A stretch of DNA of 64,000 nt, from assembly GCA_902623005.1 (NCBI GenBank), contig CACNSC010000001.1, forward strand, positions 113,049-177,048, in the 5' to 3' direction. Source of the DNA: an uncultured Coxiella sp. Lineage in GTDB: Bacteria > Pseudomonadota > Gammaproteobacteria > Coxiellales > Coxiellaceae. Position numbers and translations under genes: made by a program. The notes under the pieces are model-generated. The model saw nothing but the letters and a program-made list of their open reading frames with translations. It was not told the DNA's origin and did no database searches. Below are positions 16,542 through 25,319 of this stretch, piece by piece; position 1 is the first letter of the stretch; each line of letters begins with the position of its first letter.

Positions 16542-17777
16542 TTGCTATCAGTCACTTCACAAACTAAATCTAAGAAATCAAATTTTATAAAATCTCTTTC
16601 TCAGCTGGTGACAGGCTCATTGGTCTCACAAGCCTTAAATTTTATTTTTATTCCTATTTTAGCAAGGTTGTATTCACCGTCATCTTTTGCACATATGGCA
16701 GTATTTGCATCTTTGGTGACTGTGGTGGGAACTAATTTAATGCTACGCTATGAGCAGGCTTTTGTTTTAACTACCAATGAGGAAGAGCCCAAGCTTCTTG
16801 CACTTTGTTCATTGTTAGCACTTGCATTATTTTTTCCATTGGCTGCAATTTTTTCAATAATATACGGTGTTTATTACGGTTTAAGTATTGTCATTATTGC
16901 AGTAGGTTATGCATACTACAGATTTAATGTTCAGGTGCTGAATAAAGAGGGGAAGTATTTTTTTATATCAACAAGCGCAGTCATGTTGACTTTGATATAT
17001 GTTTTCACTTCGTTAGCACTTTCTCATTTCTACTATATTGAAAAGGGATTGCTGTTGGCTAGAGCTGTTAGTTATGTCTCCGTTGGTGTCTTTTCATTGT
17101 TTTTATTGCATGCACTTATCGGTAAAGCTAAGCGAGTCAGTTTCTCTGGGATAAAAGAAGTCTCAAAAAAATATTTAGGCTTTTTTAAGTTTTCGTTACC
17201 AGCTGATGTGGTAAGTCTCTTAGTTTTACAGCTACCTATAATTATGATGCCACATTTTTATGGGCTAAAAAACACAGGTTTTTATTCTATGTGTTTTTCA
17301 CTATTATCAGTCCCGGTTGCTTTGATTTCTTCAAATGTTGGAACCGTGTACCGTGAACACGCAGTAAAAGACTACCGTGAGTTAGGAAATTGCTATCAAA
17401 CAACGATTAAAACAATGGGTGCCCTTGCGTGTATAGCTTTAATTCCTTTCTTGATTGTTTTTTTTGGTGCCCACTACTTATTTGATTTATTCCTTGGTGG
17501 AAAGTGGCAGGGTGTTGGTGTGTATGCGCGTGTGTTTTCACTCCAGTTTTATTTCGCATTTGTTGTTTCCCCTTTGTCCTATCTTGTTTATATTACTGGC
17601 AAACAACATATTGATTTTATTTGGCAAGGAGTTCTATTTATTGGTGTCTTATCTTGTTTTTTTTATAACTTCTGGTTTGGTTCTTTTTATTCATTTGTAG
17701 TAAGTTTTACCGTGTTTTACTCTATCATGTATATAATATATATACCTATTTTACTCAAAATGGCGAGAGCAGATTAA
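16542..17777 (+). CDS. wzx: O-antigen/oligosaccharide flippase (Wzx, PST family)
   Basis: A 411-residue polytopic inner-membrane protein with about twelve helices. The N-terminal SQLVTGSLVSQALNFIFIP resembles the first helix of PST-type flippases, which move undecaprenyl-PP-linked repeat units across the inner membrane. The start is TTG 16542 with AGGA ten bases upstream; no ATG is better placed. It lies between wbpA and the hisH-like gene. A second flippase-like gene lies at 38422, so the division of labour is open; this one is inside the operon and is the better Wzx candidate. Confidence 0.75.
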   Translation: MLSVTSQTKSKKSNFIKSLSQLVTGSLVSQALNFIFIPILARLYSPSSFAHMAVFASLVTVVGTNLMLRYEQAFVLTTNEEEPKLLALCSLLALALFFPLAAIFSIIYGVYYGLSIVIIAVGYAYYRFNVQVLNKEGKYFFISTSAVMLTLIYVFTSLALSHFYYIEKGLLLARAVSYVSVGVFSLFLLHALIGKAKRVSFSGIKEVSKKYLGFFKFSLPADVVSLLVLQLPIIMMPHFYGLKNTGFYSMCFSLLSVPVALISSNVGTVYREHAVKDYRELGNCYQTTIKTMGALACIALIPFLIVFFGAHYLFDLFLGGKWQGVGVYARVFSLQFYFAFVVSPLSYLVYITGKQHIDFIWQGVLFIGVLSCFFYNFWFGSFYSFVVSFTVFYSIMYIIYIPILLKMARAD

Positions 17778-17778
17778 A

Positions 17779-18411
17779 ATGATTGTAATAATTGATTATG
17801 GCATGGGGAATGTGAAGTCTATAGAAAGGATGCTATTTAAACTCGGTCTCTCTGTAATGATTTCTTGTGATATTTCGGATATTGAAAATTCAGCATGCCT
17901 AATACTTCCGGGTGTAGGGCATTTTAAAACTGCGATTGATGTGTTAAATAGAAAAGGGTTGGTAGACATACTTAATAGACTTGTATTAGAAGAAAAGAAG
18001 CCAATCATAGGAATATGCCTTGGCATGCAGTTAATGTGCAAATTTAGTGAAGAGGGCGATGTCGAAGGATTGTGCTGGATTGATGCTTCAGTTAAAAAAA
18101 TACCATCAATAGACACCACAGGTAAATCGATACCCGTACCTCATATGGGTTGGTCAGATGTGACCATTGAAAAAGATCACAGCTTAATCGTTGATATGCC
18201 ACACAACCGTAATAGGTTTTATTTTGTTCACTCATATTATGTCGATTGTAATGATAACGATATTTGGTTGAGTGCAAATTATCACCAAAAGTTTTGTTGC
18301 GCATTTAAGAAAGATAACATTGTCGGTATGCAATTTCATCCTGAAAAAAGCCATAAGTATGGCATGATCCTTTTGAAGAATTTATGTAAAAGGATGATTA
18401 ATGTTAAATAG
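17779..18411 (+). CDS. hisH2: HisH-type glutamine amidotransferase subunit for sugar amidination
   Basis: A 210-residue class I glutaminase homologous to HisH. The catalytic triad is visible: Cys80 in GICLGMQL and His187-x-Glu189 in QFHPEKS. The N-terminal DYGMGNVKS and LPGVGHF are standard HisH motifs. The gene pairs with the hisF-like gene by an 11-base overlap and with a WbpG homologue, and there are no other his genes around. In P. aeruginosa O5 the corresponding set supplies ammonia to WbpG for acetamidino-sugar synthesis; that role is inferred here rather than histidine synthesis. Confidence 0.88.
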   Translation: MIVIIDYGMGNVKSIERMLFKLGLSVMISCDISDIENSACLILPGVGHFKTAIDVLNRKGLVDILNRLVLEEKKPIIGICLGMQLMCKFSEEGDVEGLCWIDASVKKIPSIDTTGKSIPVPHMGWSDVTIEKDHSLIVDMPHNRNRFYFVHSYYVDCNDNDIWLSANYHQKFCCAFKKDNIVGMQFHPEKSHKYGMILLKNLCKRMINVK

Positions 18412-19171
18412 AATTATACCAGTTCTCTTGTTAAAGAATTCGATGCTTTATAAGTCTGTGGGTTTTAAAGACTTTAAGTATGTGGGTGACCCGATTAATG
18501 CGGTACGAATTTTCAATGAGAAAGAGGTAGATGAACTCATCATTCTGGATACTGATGCCTCAAAAGATAAAGTTTCCCCAAATTATAGACTGATAGAGTC
18601 AATTGCTTCTGAAGCTTTTATGCCTATTGGATATGGCGGTGGTGTTAGTTGCGTTAATAGTGCCTCAAGAGCTATTGAATGCGGGGTCGAAAAAGTTATC
18701 GTTAATGCAGCGGGTCTAGAATCAACAGAAGTCTTTTCAGACATAGCTGAAAAGCTTGGTTTCCAAAGTACAGTAGCAGCTATTGACCTAAAGAAAATTT
18801 TTCTTGGAAAATATGCGCTGTATAATCATGCAACTAAAAAAACACTAAGCAAAAATATCCCTGAATATCTTGAAGAAATTCAACAAATAGGTGTTGGCGA
18901 AATAATTTTAAATTCAGTGAGCCATGATGGCACAATGAAAGGTTATGATATTGGTATGATAACGGCTTTTCATGATTATATTCATGTCCCAATAGTGGTT
19001 TCTGGTGGAGCGGGAAGTATATCTGATATAAAAGAATTATTAGATAGTCATGAAAATGTAAGTGCAGCAGCAGGGAGTATGTTTGTTTTTCACGGAAAAC
19101 ATAAAGCTGTTTTAATAACATACCCATCGTATGATGATTTGCTTAAAACAAAAGTTGAGGTGATAACATGA
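18401..19171 (+). CDS. hisF2: HisF-type cyclase subunit for sugar amidination
   Basis: A 256-residue (beta/alpha)8 barrel homologous to HisF. MLNRIIPVLLLKN parallels the HisF start, and IGYGGGVSCV, AAIDLK and VVSGGAGSISDI are the phosphate-binding loops. The first catalytic aspartate position of HisF (C-L-D-V) reads V-L-L-L-K, so it is not a regular histidine enzyme, as known for the glycan-associated paralogues. It would channel ammonia from the HisH-like partner to the WbpG homologue. It overlaps hisH2 by 11 bases and the next gene by four. Confidence 0.87.
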   Translation: MLNRIIPVLLLKNSMLYKSVGFKDFKYVGDPINAVRIFNEKEVDELIILDTDASKDKVSPNYRLIESIASEAFMPIGYGGGVSCVNSASRAIECGVEKVIVNAAGLESTEVFSDIAEKLGFQSTVAAIDLKKIFLGKYALYNHATKKTLSKNIPEYLEEIQQIGVGEIILNSVSHDGTMKGYDIGMITAFHDYIHVPIVVSGGAGSISDIKELLDSHENVSAAAGSMFVFHGKHKAVLITYPSYDDLLKTKVEVIT

Positions 19172-20295
19172 ATAAAGACAGAGAATACCAAAGATGTTCA
19201 ATCTCCATTATGGATACGACAGATCCAGAGATAACATTTGATGATGATGGCATATGCAATCATGTCACAAGATTTGAGAAAGAAATCAAGCCAGGTTGGT
19301 TTCCTAATGAAGAGGGAGCTAAAAAGCTGGAAGCTATTTTTGCTGAGATGAAACGAAAGCAAAAGGGAGAGTATCCGTGTATTATGGGTCTTAGCGGCGG
19401 CGTAGATAGCTCTTATTTGGCTTATATTATGGTTAAGAAATATGGCATTAAGCCTCTTGTGGTTCATGTTGATGGCGGCTGGAATTCTGAGCAAGCTGTA
19501 CAAAATATAGAAAACATTGTAAAAAGGCTAGATCTGGATTTATATACTTACGTGGTTGACTGGGGGGAGATGAGAGATCTGCAGCTTGCATTTTTTAAAT
19601 CGTCTGTTGCGAACCAAGATATACCGCAAGATCATGCATTTTTCGCCAAACTATCACAGGTTGCAAGAGAAAAGAACATAAAGTATGTGCTAAGTGGAAG
19701 TAATTATGCGACAGAATCAATATTACCTTCTGCTTGGGGGTATGACGCTATGGACTCTACACAATTAAAAGCGATTCATAAAAAGTTTGGGAAAGTAAAG
19801 CTGAAGACCTACCCAGTGGTTTCTTTCTTTAATCGTTATTTTTACCTGCCATTCATATGCAGGTTAAAAACCCTTAAACCATTAAATTATATGCCATATG
19901 ATAAAGAGGACGCGATGAAGATTTTGATTGATGAGCTAGGCTGGCAGTATTATGGCGGTAAACATTATGAGTCTACCTTCACAAAATTTTTTCAGTCATA
20001 CTATCTTCCGACTAAGTTTGGTTATGACAAAAGGTTGGCACACTTGTCTAGTCTCATTGTTTCTGGCCAGCTATCTCGTGACAAAGCTTTAGAGGAAATG
20101 ACAAAGCCTTTATATGACGATAAAGAGATTGAAATAGAAAAATCTTATATGGCTAGAAAATTAGGAGTAACGGTAGAAGAGTTTAAGAATATTTTACAGC
20201 AGCCCATCAAGACTTATAAGGATTATCCCAATCAGACTAAGAAAATAAATCTGTTAAAAAGATTAAAAAGAATGATTACAAACCAAAAGATTTAG
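19168..20295 (+). CDS. wbpG: N-acetyl sugar amidotransferase (WbpG type)
   Basis: A 375-residue ATP-pyrophosphatase protein. The PP-loop is LSGGVDSSY (residues 75-83). In the O5 pathway WbpG converts the 3-acetamido group of a UDP-ManNAc3NAcA-type sugar into acetamidino with ammonia from HisH/HisF. The N-terminal cysteine motif of the family, usually C-x2-C then C-x2-C, is reduced here: RCSISIMD keeps the first cysteine only, and GICNHV has lost the last. That would weaken a zinc site. It overlaps hisF2 by four bases (ATGA). The family assignment is firm; the exact sugar is inferred from neighbours. Confidence 0.85.
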   Translation: MNKDREYQRCSISIMDTTDPEITFDDDGICNHVTRFEKEIKPGWFPNEEGAKKLEAIFAEMKRKQKGEYPCIMGLSGGVDSSYLAYIMVKKYGIKPLVVHVDGGWNSEQAVQNIENIVKRLDLDLYTYVVDWGEMRDLQLAFFKSSVANQDIPQDHAFFAKLSQVAREKNIKYVLSGSNYATESILPSAWGYDAMDSTQLKAIHKKFGKVKLKTYPVVSFFNRYFYLPFICRLKTLKPLNYMPYDKEDAMKILIDELGWQYYGGKHYESTFTKFFQSYYLPTKFGYDKRLAHLSSLIVSGQLSRDKALEEMTKPLYDDKEIEIEKSYMARKLGVTVEEFKNILQQPIKTYKDYPNQTKKINLLKRLKRMITNQKI

Positions 20296-20304
20296 TAATA
20301 TCCT

Positions 20305-21657
20305 ATGATCGTATCATTAACGAGTTGCGTTGTGTTATTGGATAGCCTGCCAACTCTTTTTATCAGCATGTTTGTTTTGAAGAGAGTTATATCAAATGGC
20401 ACTTATGTACCATGCTTAATGTCAATCTATCTTGTTTTTACAATTCTGTTAGTGTTTGTAGGCTCTACACTTCTCAATATTGTCGTGCTTCCTTTTGAAA
20501 ATAATTTAGGGATGTACGCTGACTTGTCGTATAATTTTTTCACATGGGCTTGTGCTTTTTTTTCCGTATGTGCTTTATTGTTTATTAGCTTTTTTGTACC
20601 CGGGCGCTCGAATCAGCTGTCATATTTTAAGTTACCAAGCTTAGAAACTGTTAAATCAAATAATTTATTTGTGTTAACGCTTATTTTCTTTGGCATTATA
20701 TTATTAGTATTTTATTTGTACATCAGTGCGCTTAACTTTAATATCCCTATCATTGGTTTTTTAAAGGGAATGTCTTTTGCAGAGGTTTCTCAGCTAAGAA
20801 GTATGGCAGGTAATTCATTTGTTGGAAAAGCTTACCGATACCAGATTTTTTATGTTTCTTTGAGTCAACTTTTTCTTGCAATCACTTTTTCATATTGCCT
20901 AGTAGCTAATAAGTGTCGGCGTAGATGGAAGGTTCTGTTCATAATTCAGCTGGGTTTTGCTATCTTTGTGGCAGTCATGAATGCGGAAAAAGCACCGATT
21001 GTTCTACTGGGTGTTTTGCTTCTTCTTGTCTACTTATGGTCGCGATCCAAAATACTATCAATGAAGTTTGTTGTTAGACTATTTTTTACGCTACTGCTTG
21101 TGGCAGTTCTGATGGTGTATTTCATTTCATTTCATGGCGAAAGATCTTTTTCGACAGCAGTGTCGACAGCATTAGATAGGCTTTTTGTGGGAACCATTTC
21201 CCCTTTTTATTATTGGCAGAAATACGTTGAGCATACAGGTTTTTTGTATGGGAGCACCTTTCCTAATCCAAAGGATATCCTTCCATTTAAATCAGTTCCA
21301 ATAACAAAAGTTGTGATGAATTACTCAGGCACTAATTCTTTGAAAGGTGTTACAGGCTCAATGCCAACGGCATATTGGTCTGAAGGTTATGTTAATTTTG
21401 GTATTGCGGGTGTTTTTTTATGGGTTTTTCTCATGTCTCTTATTGTTTTAAGCTTCCAAAGATATTTTGTGAAAAAAATGATAATAAATAAACATCCTAT
21501 AAACATCGGAGTCTATTGCTACGTTATAGTTTTTTTTATTTCCCACTACGTCACCGGATTGTTAAGCTCAATGTTAATTGATGTTGGTTTATTTCTGCCT
21601 TTGATTGTATATTATATAGTGAGAACTTTATCAGTGCGCAAGGTGATTACGCGATGA
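20305..21657 (+). CDS. wzy: O-antigen polymerase-like membrane protein (Wzy)
   Basis: A 450-residue inner-membrane protein with roughly eleven or twelve helices and a large loop containing ERSFSTAVSTALDRLFVG and YWSEGYVNFGIAGVFLW. The last pattern (a short loop with E-G-Y/L-x-N-F-G before a helix) recurs in oligosaccharide-repeat polymerases. Wzy proteins are very divergent, so the call rests on topology, loop pattern and position between wbpG and the transferases. ATG 20305 has only a weak ribosome-binding site; the gene may be translationally coupled to wbpG, ten bases upstream. Confidence 0.7.
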   Translation: MIVSLTSCVVLLDSLPTLFISMFVLKRVISNGTYVPCLMSIYLVFTILLVFVGSTLLNIVVLPFENNLGMYADLSYNFFTWACAFFSVCALLFISFFVPGRSNQLSYFKLPSLETVKSNNLFVLTLIFFGIILLVFYLYISALNFNIPIIGFLKGMSFAEVSQLRSMAGNSFVGKAYRYQIFYVSLSQLFLAITFSYCLVANKCRRRWKVLFIIQLGFAIFVAVMNAEKAPIVLLGVLLLLVYLWSRSKILSMKFVVRLFFTLLLVAVLMVYFISFHGERSFSTAVSTALDRLFVGTISPFYYWQKYVEHTGFLYGSTFPNPKDILPFKSVPITKVVMNYSGTNSLKGVTGSMPTAYWSEGYVNFGIAGVFLWVFLMSLIVLSFQRYFVKKMIINKHPINIGVYCYVIVFFISHYVTGLLSSMLIDVGLFLPLIVYYIVRTLSVRKVITR

Positions 21658-22790
21658 ATGATAAGGTTCTACACTTTTCATTGACTGATTGTCTGCATGA
21701 AAGCCGGCTGTTCAAACAGGCTATAACTGTATCCAGCAAGCTTGGTATGCTAGTTCATGTGTTTGGGCTTAATGACCATGATAAAAGTTTGCTAGAAAGA
21801 GAAGACAAAAAAAACTTTATGATATATAGGGTTTCTTTAGTTTCCAGTAATCTACCGAAAAACACTATTTTTCAACTGATTAAATATTTTGAATGGTTTT
21901 TCCGAGCTTTTTATTTCGCGATTAAATTTAGGCCAAGCTTTATTGTAGCCCATACACCTGCGATATTGCCTCTATGTGTCCTCTATAAGTGTGTTTTTTT
22001 CAAAACCACTATAATCTATGATGCCCATGAACTTGAATTTGAAAAAAATGGCTTAACTTCTTTTCGAAAAAAAGCAGTAATATGCTTAGAGAGTGCTTGC
22101 CTTCCTTTTGTTAATACTGTTCAGGTAGTTGGAAAACATATCTATAATGCCTATGTTAAGAAATATCCCAAACATAAGAAAAAATTTAAAGTTATCATGA
22201 ATGTTCCAAATCAAAACTTACAAAATAAAACGAGCATGTTGCGTGATAAGTTTTCGATTTCCTTGGATAAGAAAATATACTTATACCAAGGGGGAGTTTC
22301 ATTCGGGCGGAATGTCGACATTATTGTCAAGGCTTTTGTGAGGCTGGACAGAGATGATAAAAGCAAGGATGTTTTAGTGATAATGGGTGACGGCGATTTA
22401 AAGCCACAGCTACAAAGCTTGGCATCTGATTGTAACAATATATTTTTTCACGATGCAGTGCCTCACGAAGATTTGATGAGCTATACAAGTTCCGCAGACT
22501 ACGGTTTTTGTCTTTATGATGATTCCTGTGTCAACCACATATACTGTTGTCCAAACAAGGTGTTTGAATATGTACAGGCAGGTATACCAATAGTAATTCA
22601 TAAAGGTCTAGTTGAACTATCGGATATTTCAAAGCAGTTTGCTCTGGGTTATATCTTGGAGTCAGCTACGGTCGATTCTATTGTGAACTTTGTTGTTAGT
22701 GACAAACCCACTATAAATATTTCCACAAAAGCCAAAACAGAGTTAAGTTGGGAAGCCTATGAGCCAAAAGTACTAGAGAGATATAACTAG
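21654..22790 (+). CDS. Glycosyltransferase, GT4-like
   Basis: A 378-residue GT-B fold transferase. The N-terminal half carries IVAHTPAILPL and IIYDAHELEFE, typical of GT4 enzymes in glycan loci; the C-terminal half has LYQGGVSFGRNVDIIVKAF, VIMGDGDL and a shortened C-terminal motif CCPNKVFEYVQAGIPIV, where the conserved Glu of the E-x7-E type nucleotide-sugar motif is partly preserved. It should add one sugar of the repeat unit on the cytoplasmic side. Donor and acceptor cannot be read. It overlaps wzy by four bases. Confidence 0.78.
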   Translation: MNDKVLHFSLTDCLHESRLFKQAITVSSKLGMLVHVFGLNDHDKSLLEREDKKNFMIYRVSLVSSNLPKNTIFQLIKYFEWFFRAFYFAIKFRPSFIVAHTPAILPLCVLYKCVFFKTTIIYDAHELEFEKNGLTSFRKKAVICLESACLPFVNTVQVVGKHIYNAYVKKYPKHKKKFKVIMNVPNQNLQNKTSMLRDKFSISLDKKIYLYQGGVSFGRNVDIIVKAFVRLDRDDKSKDVLVIMGDGDLKPQLQSLASDCNNIFFHDAVPHEDLMSYTSSADYGFCLYDDSCVNHIYCCPNKVFEYVQAGIPIVIHKGLVELSDISKQFALGYILESATVDSIVNFVVSDKPTINISTKAKTELSWEAYEPKVLERYN

Positions 22791-22809
22791 TACGTTATTG
22801 GAGGATCTT

Positions 22810-24195
22810 ATGTTTAAATATAGAAACTCAATTCTGATTAGCAAGCTTGAGTTGTCGAACGGAAATGATCTATTTGAAAGCATTAAGTATTGTTCCTTTT
22901 ATATTTCAAAATGCAAGTCAATACCACACATTGCTCATGGAAATTACATAATTTTTGGTTGGCTTTGGTCATCTGTAACTGGACAATTATTCTCTCCAAG
23001 CGAATATCAATGCCTGACTAAGGAAAACTATCTTGACTGTATGGAGGAATATTCCGGCAGGTATTTAGTATTAACAAGCGATGGTTACTTATTTACAGAT
23101 GCAACCAGCAGTTTTCCAGTCTATTTTAATGCCAAGTATATATCCACTAATCTATCACGTTTATGCGAGGTGGGTGGCATCAAACAATGTTCAGGTAAAG
23201 GTGTTTACAGCAGCCCTTTAGTATTGCCGCCTCGTACTCATGTTGATGGAGTAAGCCGCCTAATGCCAGGTGGATATTTGAATTTAGATGATATGCAAGC
23301 TGATCTTTTTACTGATTTTTTAAAGCCCAAAAATGACTCTAATGCAACTAAAGATAATGTTATAAAGTGTTTAAAACATAACGCCTACGGAATTGAAAAG
23401 TTAGTACGGCAGGATTATAGATTAATGTTGACCGGAGGGAAGGATAGCAGGCTATCTTTGCTTTGCTTGAAAGCCATTAGCAATTCAAAATTAAAAACAT
23501 TCACACATAAAAAACACTGGTTATATAATGATCCTAATGATATCACAATACCCAGGAAGTTGTCTAAAGTACTTAAGTTAGATCACATGTTTACTGCACC
23601 AGCAAAGCAGTCTATGCCTGATAGTTATCACCAGCATTGTGCAAAATTAACGCAGGAACAACAGCCTGGAAGCACAAACTACTATTATGAGCATGCAAAT
23701 TGGATGCAAGTAAAAGAAAAGTTTTTGATTGATAACTACTACGAAATTGGAAGGATGCATCTTCATACGAATACGCCAGACTTTGATAGTATAAGTTTTG
23801 AAAAATTAAATAAATTAGGCATGGTGCTTAACAAAAAACATTACTCTGAGTTAAGAGAAGGATTGATTGAAATTTCAGGTGGTGTGAATTTACTTGATAC
23901 TTATTATTTCGTTAAAAATTACACTAATGTTGCTGAACAGTTTGAATTGATAGATTACTCGCATAATCCATTAATTTTTTGTAATTCACTACTCCTTATT
24001 AGATTATTGTTGGGTGTATCTGAATCTGAAAGGACAGAGGGTGCCTTTCATATGAGATTATTATCTGCTTTAAGCCTTGACAGTGGTTCACGCATCCCAT
24101 GTAACCCTAATTCAACTTCATTTTTATTTAGATTTAAGAGAAAGATGAAGTCATATTTAAGTAGGCTATTTTGTAGAATGCAAGTATCGAAATAG
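22810..24195 (+). CDS. Asparagine-synthetase-like protein with a degenerate glutaminase half
   Basis: A 461-residue protein. The C-terminal half has the ATP-pyrophosphatase loop LTGGKDSRLSLL (about residues 208-219) in the SGGxDSR form found in AsnB-like proteins. The N-terminal half keeps the late AsnB pattern RLMPGGYLNLD but lacks the catalytic Cys at position 2 and the surrounding M-C-G-I motif, so it cannot hydrolyse glutamine in the normal way. ATG 22810 was chosen because GGAGG (22800-22804) precedes it. Homologues occur in surface-glycan loci with no known reaction; amide or amino-acyl decoration of a sugar is one possibility. Confidence 0.65.
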   Translation: MFKYRNSILISKLELSNGNDLFESIKYCSFYISKCKSIPHIAHGNYIIFGWLWSSVTGQLFSPSEYQCLTKENYLDCMEEYSGRYLVLTSDGYLFTDATSSFPVYFNAKYISTNLSRLCEVGGIKQCSGKGVYSSPLVLPPRTHVDGVSRLMPGGYLNLDDMQADLFTDFLKPKNDSNATKDNVIKCLKHNAYGIEKLVRQDYRLMLTGGKDSRLSLLCLKAISNSKLKTFTHKKHWLYNDPNDITIPRKLSKVLKLDHMFTAPAKQSMPDSYHQHCAKLTQEQQPGSTNYYYEHANWMQVKEKFLIDNYYEIGRMHLHTNTPDFDSISFEKLNKLGMVLNKKHYSELREGLIEISGGVNLLDTYYFVKNYTNVAEQFELIDYSHNPLIFCNSLLLIRLLLGVSESERTEGAFHMRLLSALSLDSGSRIPCNPNSTSFLFRFKRKMKSYLSRLFCRMQVSK

Positions 24196-24209
24196 ATAGA
24201 GAAATTATT

Positions 24210-25319
24210 ATGGTAAGAATCGTACACCTTACATCAGTGCACCCTAGAGATGATATTAGAATTTTTCATAAAGAGTGTGTGTCGTTGTCTAAGAACTATG
24301 ATGTGAGTCTGGTTGTAGCTGATGGTAAAGGGTATGCCACTGTAAAAGAGGTTCGTATACTTGATGTAGGAAAATCAAATGGTCGATTGCATAGAATGCT
24401 AGTTATCCCCAGAAGGATTTATAGAAACGCACTAGAGCTAAATGCTGATATATATCATGCACATGACCCTGAGTTACTACCTGTTCTTTCAAAGCTAAAA
24501 CGAAAAGGTAAAAAAGTTGTTTTTGATGCGCACGAGGATCTCCCTAAGCAAGTATTGTCCAAACCGTATTTGAAGCCATGGTCTGCCAAAATTATATCTA
24601 GAACTATAGCTTGGTATGAGAATAGAGTTTGTAAAAAATTAGATGCTATTGTTTGTGCAACTGATTCCATTACAGATAAATTTAGAAAAATAAATACTGC
24701 ATCAACCTGTATTAATAATTATCCGTTTATATCTGAGCTCAAATCCGTTAGTAGTGAAAATAAACATAGAAGATATGCTTGCTATATAGGCAGTTTTTCA
24801 GAAATTCGAGGAACCTATCAAGTCGTCAAGTCTCTAGAATCAGTTCGTGGTTCGGACACAAAGCTAGTGTTGGCTGGTTCATGTGATGACAATGATTTTA
24901 CGTGTAAGCTAAAGAATCTTGATGGTTTAAAGTATGTTGACTATCGTGGGTTATTGAACAGATCTGATCTTATGAGCATATTAGAGTCTTCATTTGCTGG
25001 TATAGTAACATTTTTGCCTGTTCCAAATCATGTGGAGTCACAACCAAATAAACTTTTTGAATATATGTCGGCCGAGATACCGGTTATATCTTCAAATTTT
25101 CCATTATGGAGAGAAATAGTAGAAGGTTTAAATTGCGGTATTTGTGTTGATCCTAAAAGTCCTGATGCTATTGCTGATGCAATTAATTTTTTAATAGAGC
25201 ATCCAGAGAAAGCAAGGGAGATGGGGAAAAATGGCCGCAAAGCTATAGTCGATAAATATAATTGGGGACATGAAGAGGTTAAACTAATGAATTTATATAG
25301 TGGGATTTTACAGAAATGA
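24210..25319 (+). CDS. Glycosyltransferase, GT4-like (WbpH-like)
   Basis: A 369-residue GT-B transferase. The N-terminal domain opens with MVRIVHLTSVHPRDDIRIF, a signature of GT4 proteins in Wbp-type loci, followed by YHAHDPELLPV and VVFDAHEDLP. The C-terminal domain has YIGSFSEIRG, LVLAGSCDD, and QPNKLFEYMSAEIPVISS, the donor-phosphate region. By position next to wbpI it could be the WbpH counterpart, which adds an aminouronic acid in O5. The donor sugar is not provable from sequence. It overlaps wbpI by four bases. Confidence 0.8.
   Translation: MVRIVHLTSVHPRDDIRIFHKECVSLSKNYDVSLVVADGKGYATVKEVRILDVGKSNGRLHRMLVIPRRIYRNALELNADIYHAHDPELLPVLSKLKRKGKKVVFDAHEDLPKQVLSKPYLKPWSAKIISRTIAWYENRVCKKLDAIVCATDSITDKFRKINTASTCINNYPFISELKSVSSENKHRRYACYIGSFSEIRGTYQVVKSLESVRGSDTKLVLAGSCDDNDFTCKLKNLDGLKYVDYRGLLNRSDLMSILESSFAGIVTFLPVPNHVESQPNKLFEYMSAEIPVISSNFPLWREIVEGLNCGICVDPKSPDAIADAINFLIEHPEKAREMGKNGRKAIVDKYNWGHEEVKLMNLYSGILQK

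Noticed and set aside
17779..19171. Histidine biosynthesis genes hisH and hisF
   Set aside because: No other his genes are near, the HisF-like catalytic N-terminus is altered, and both overlap the wbpG homologue, as in glycan amidination systems.
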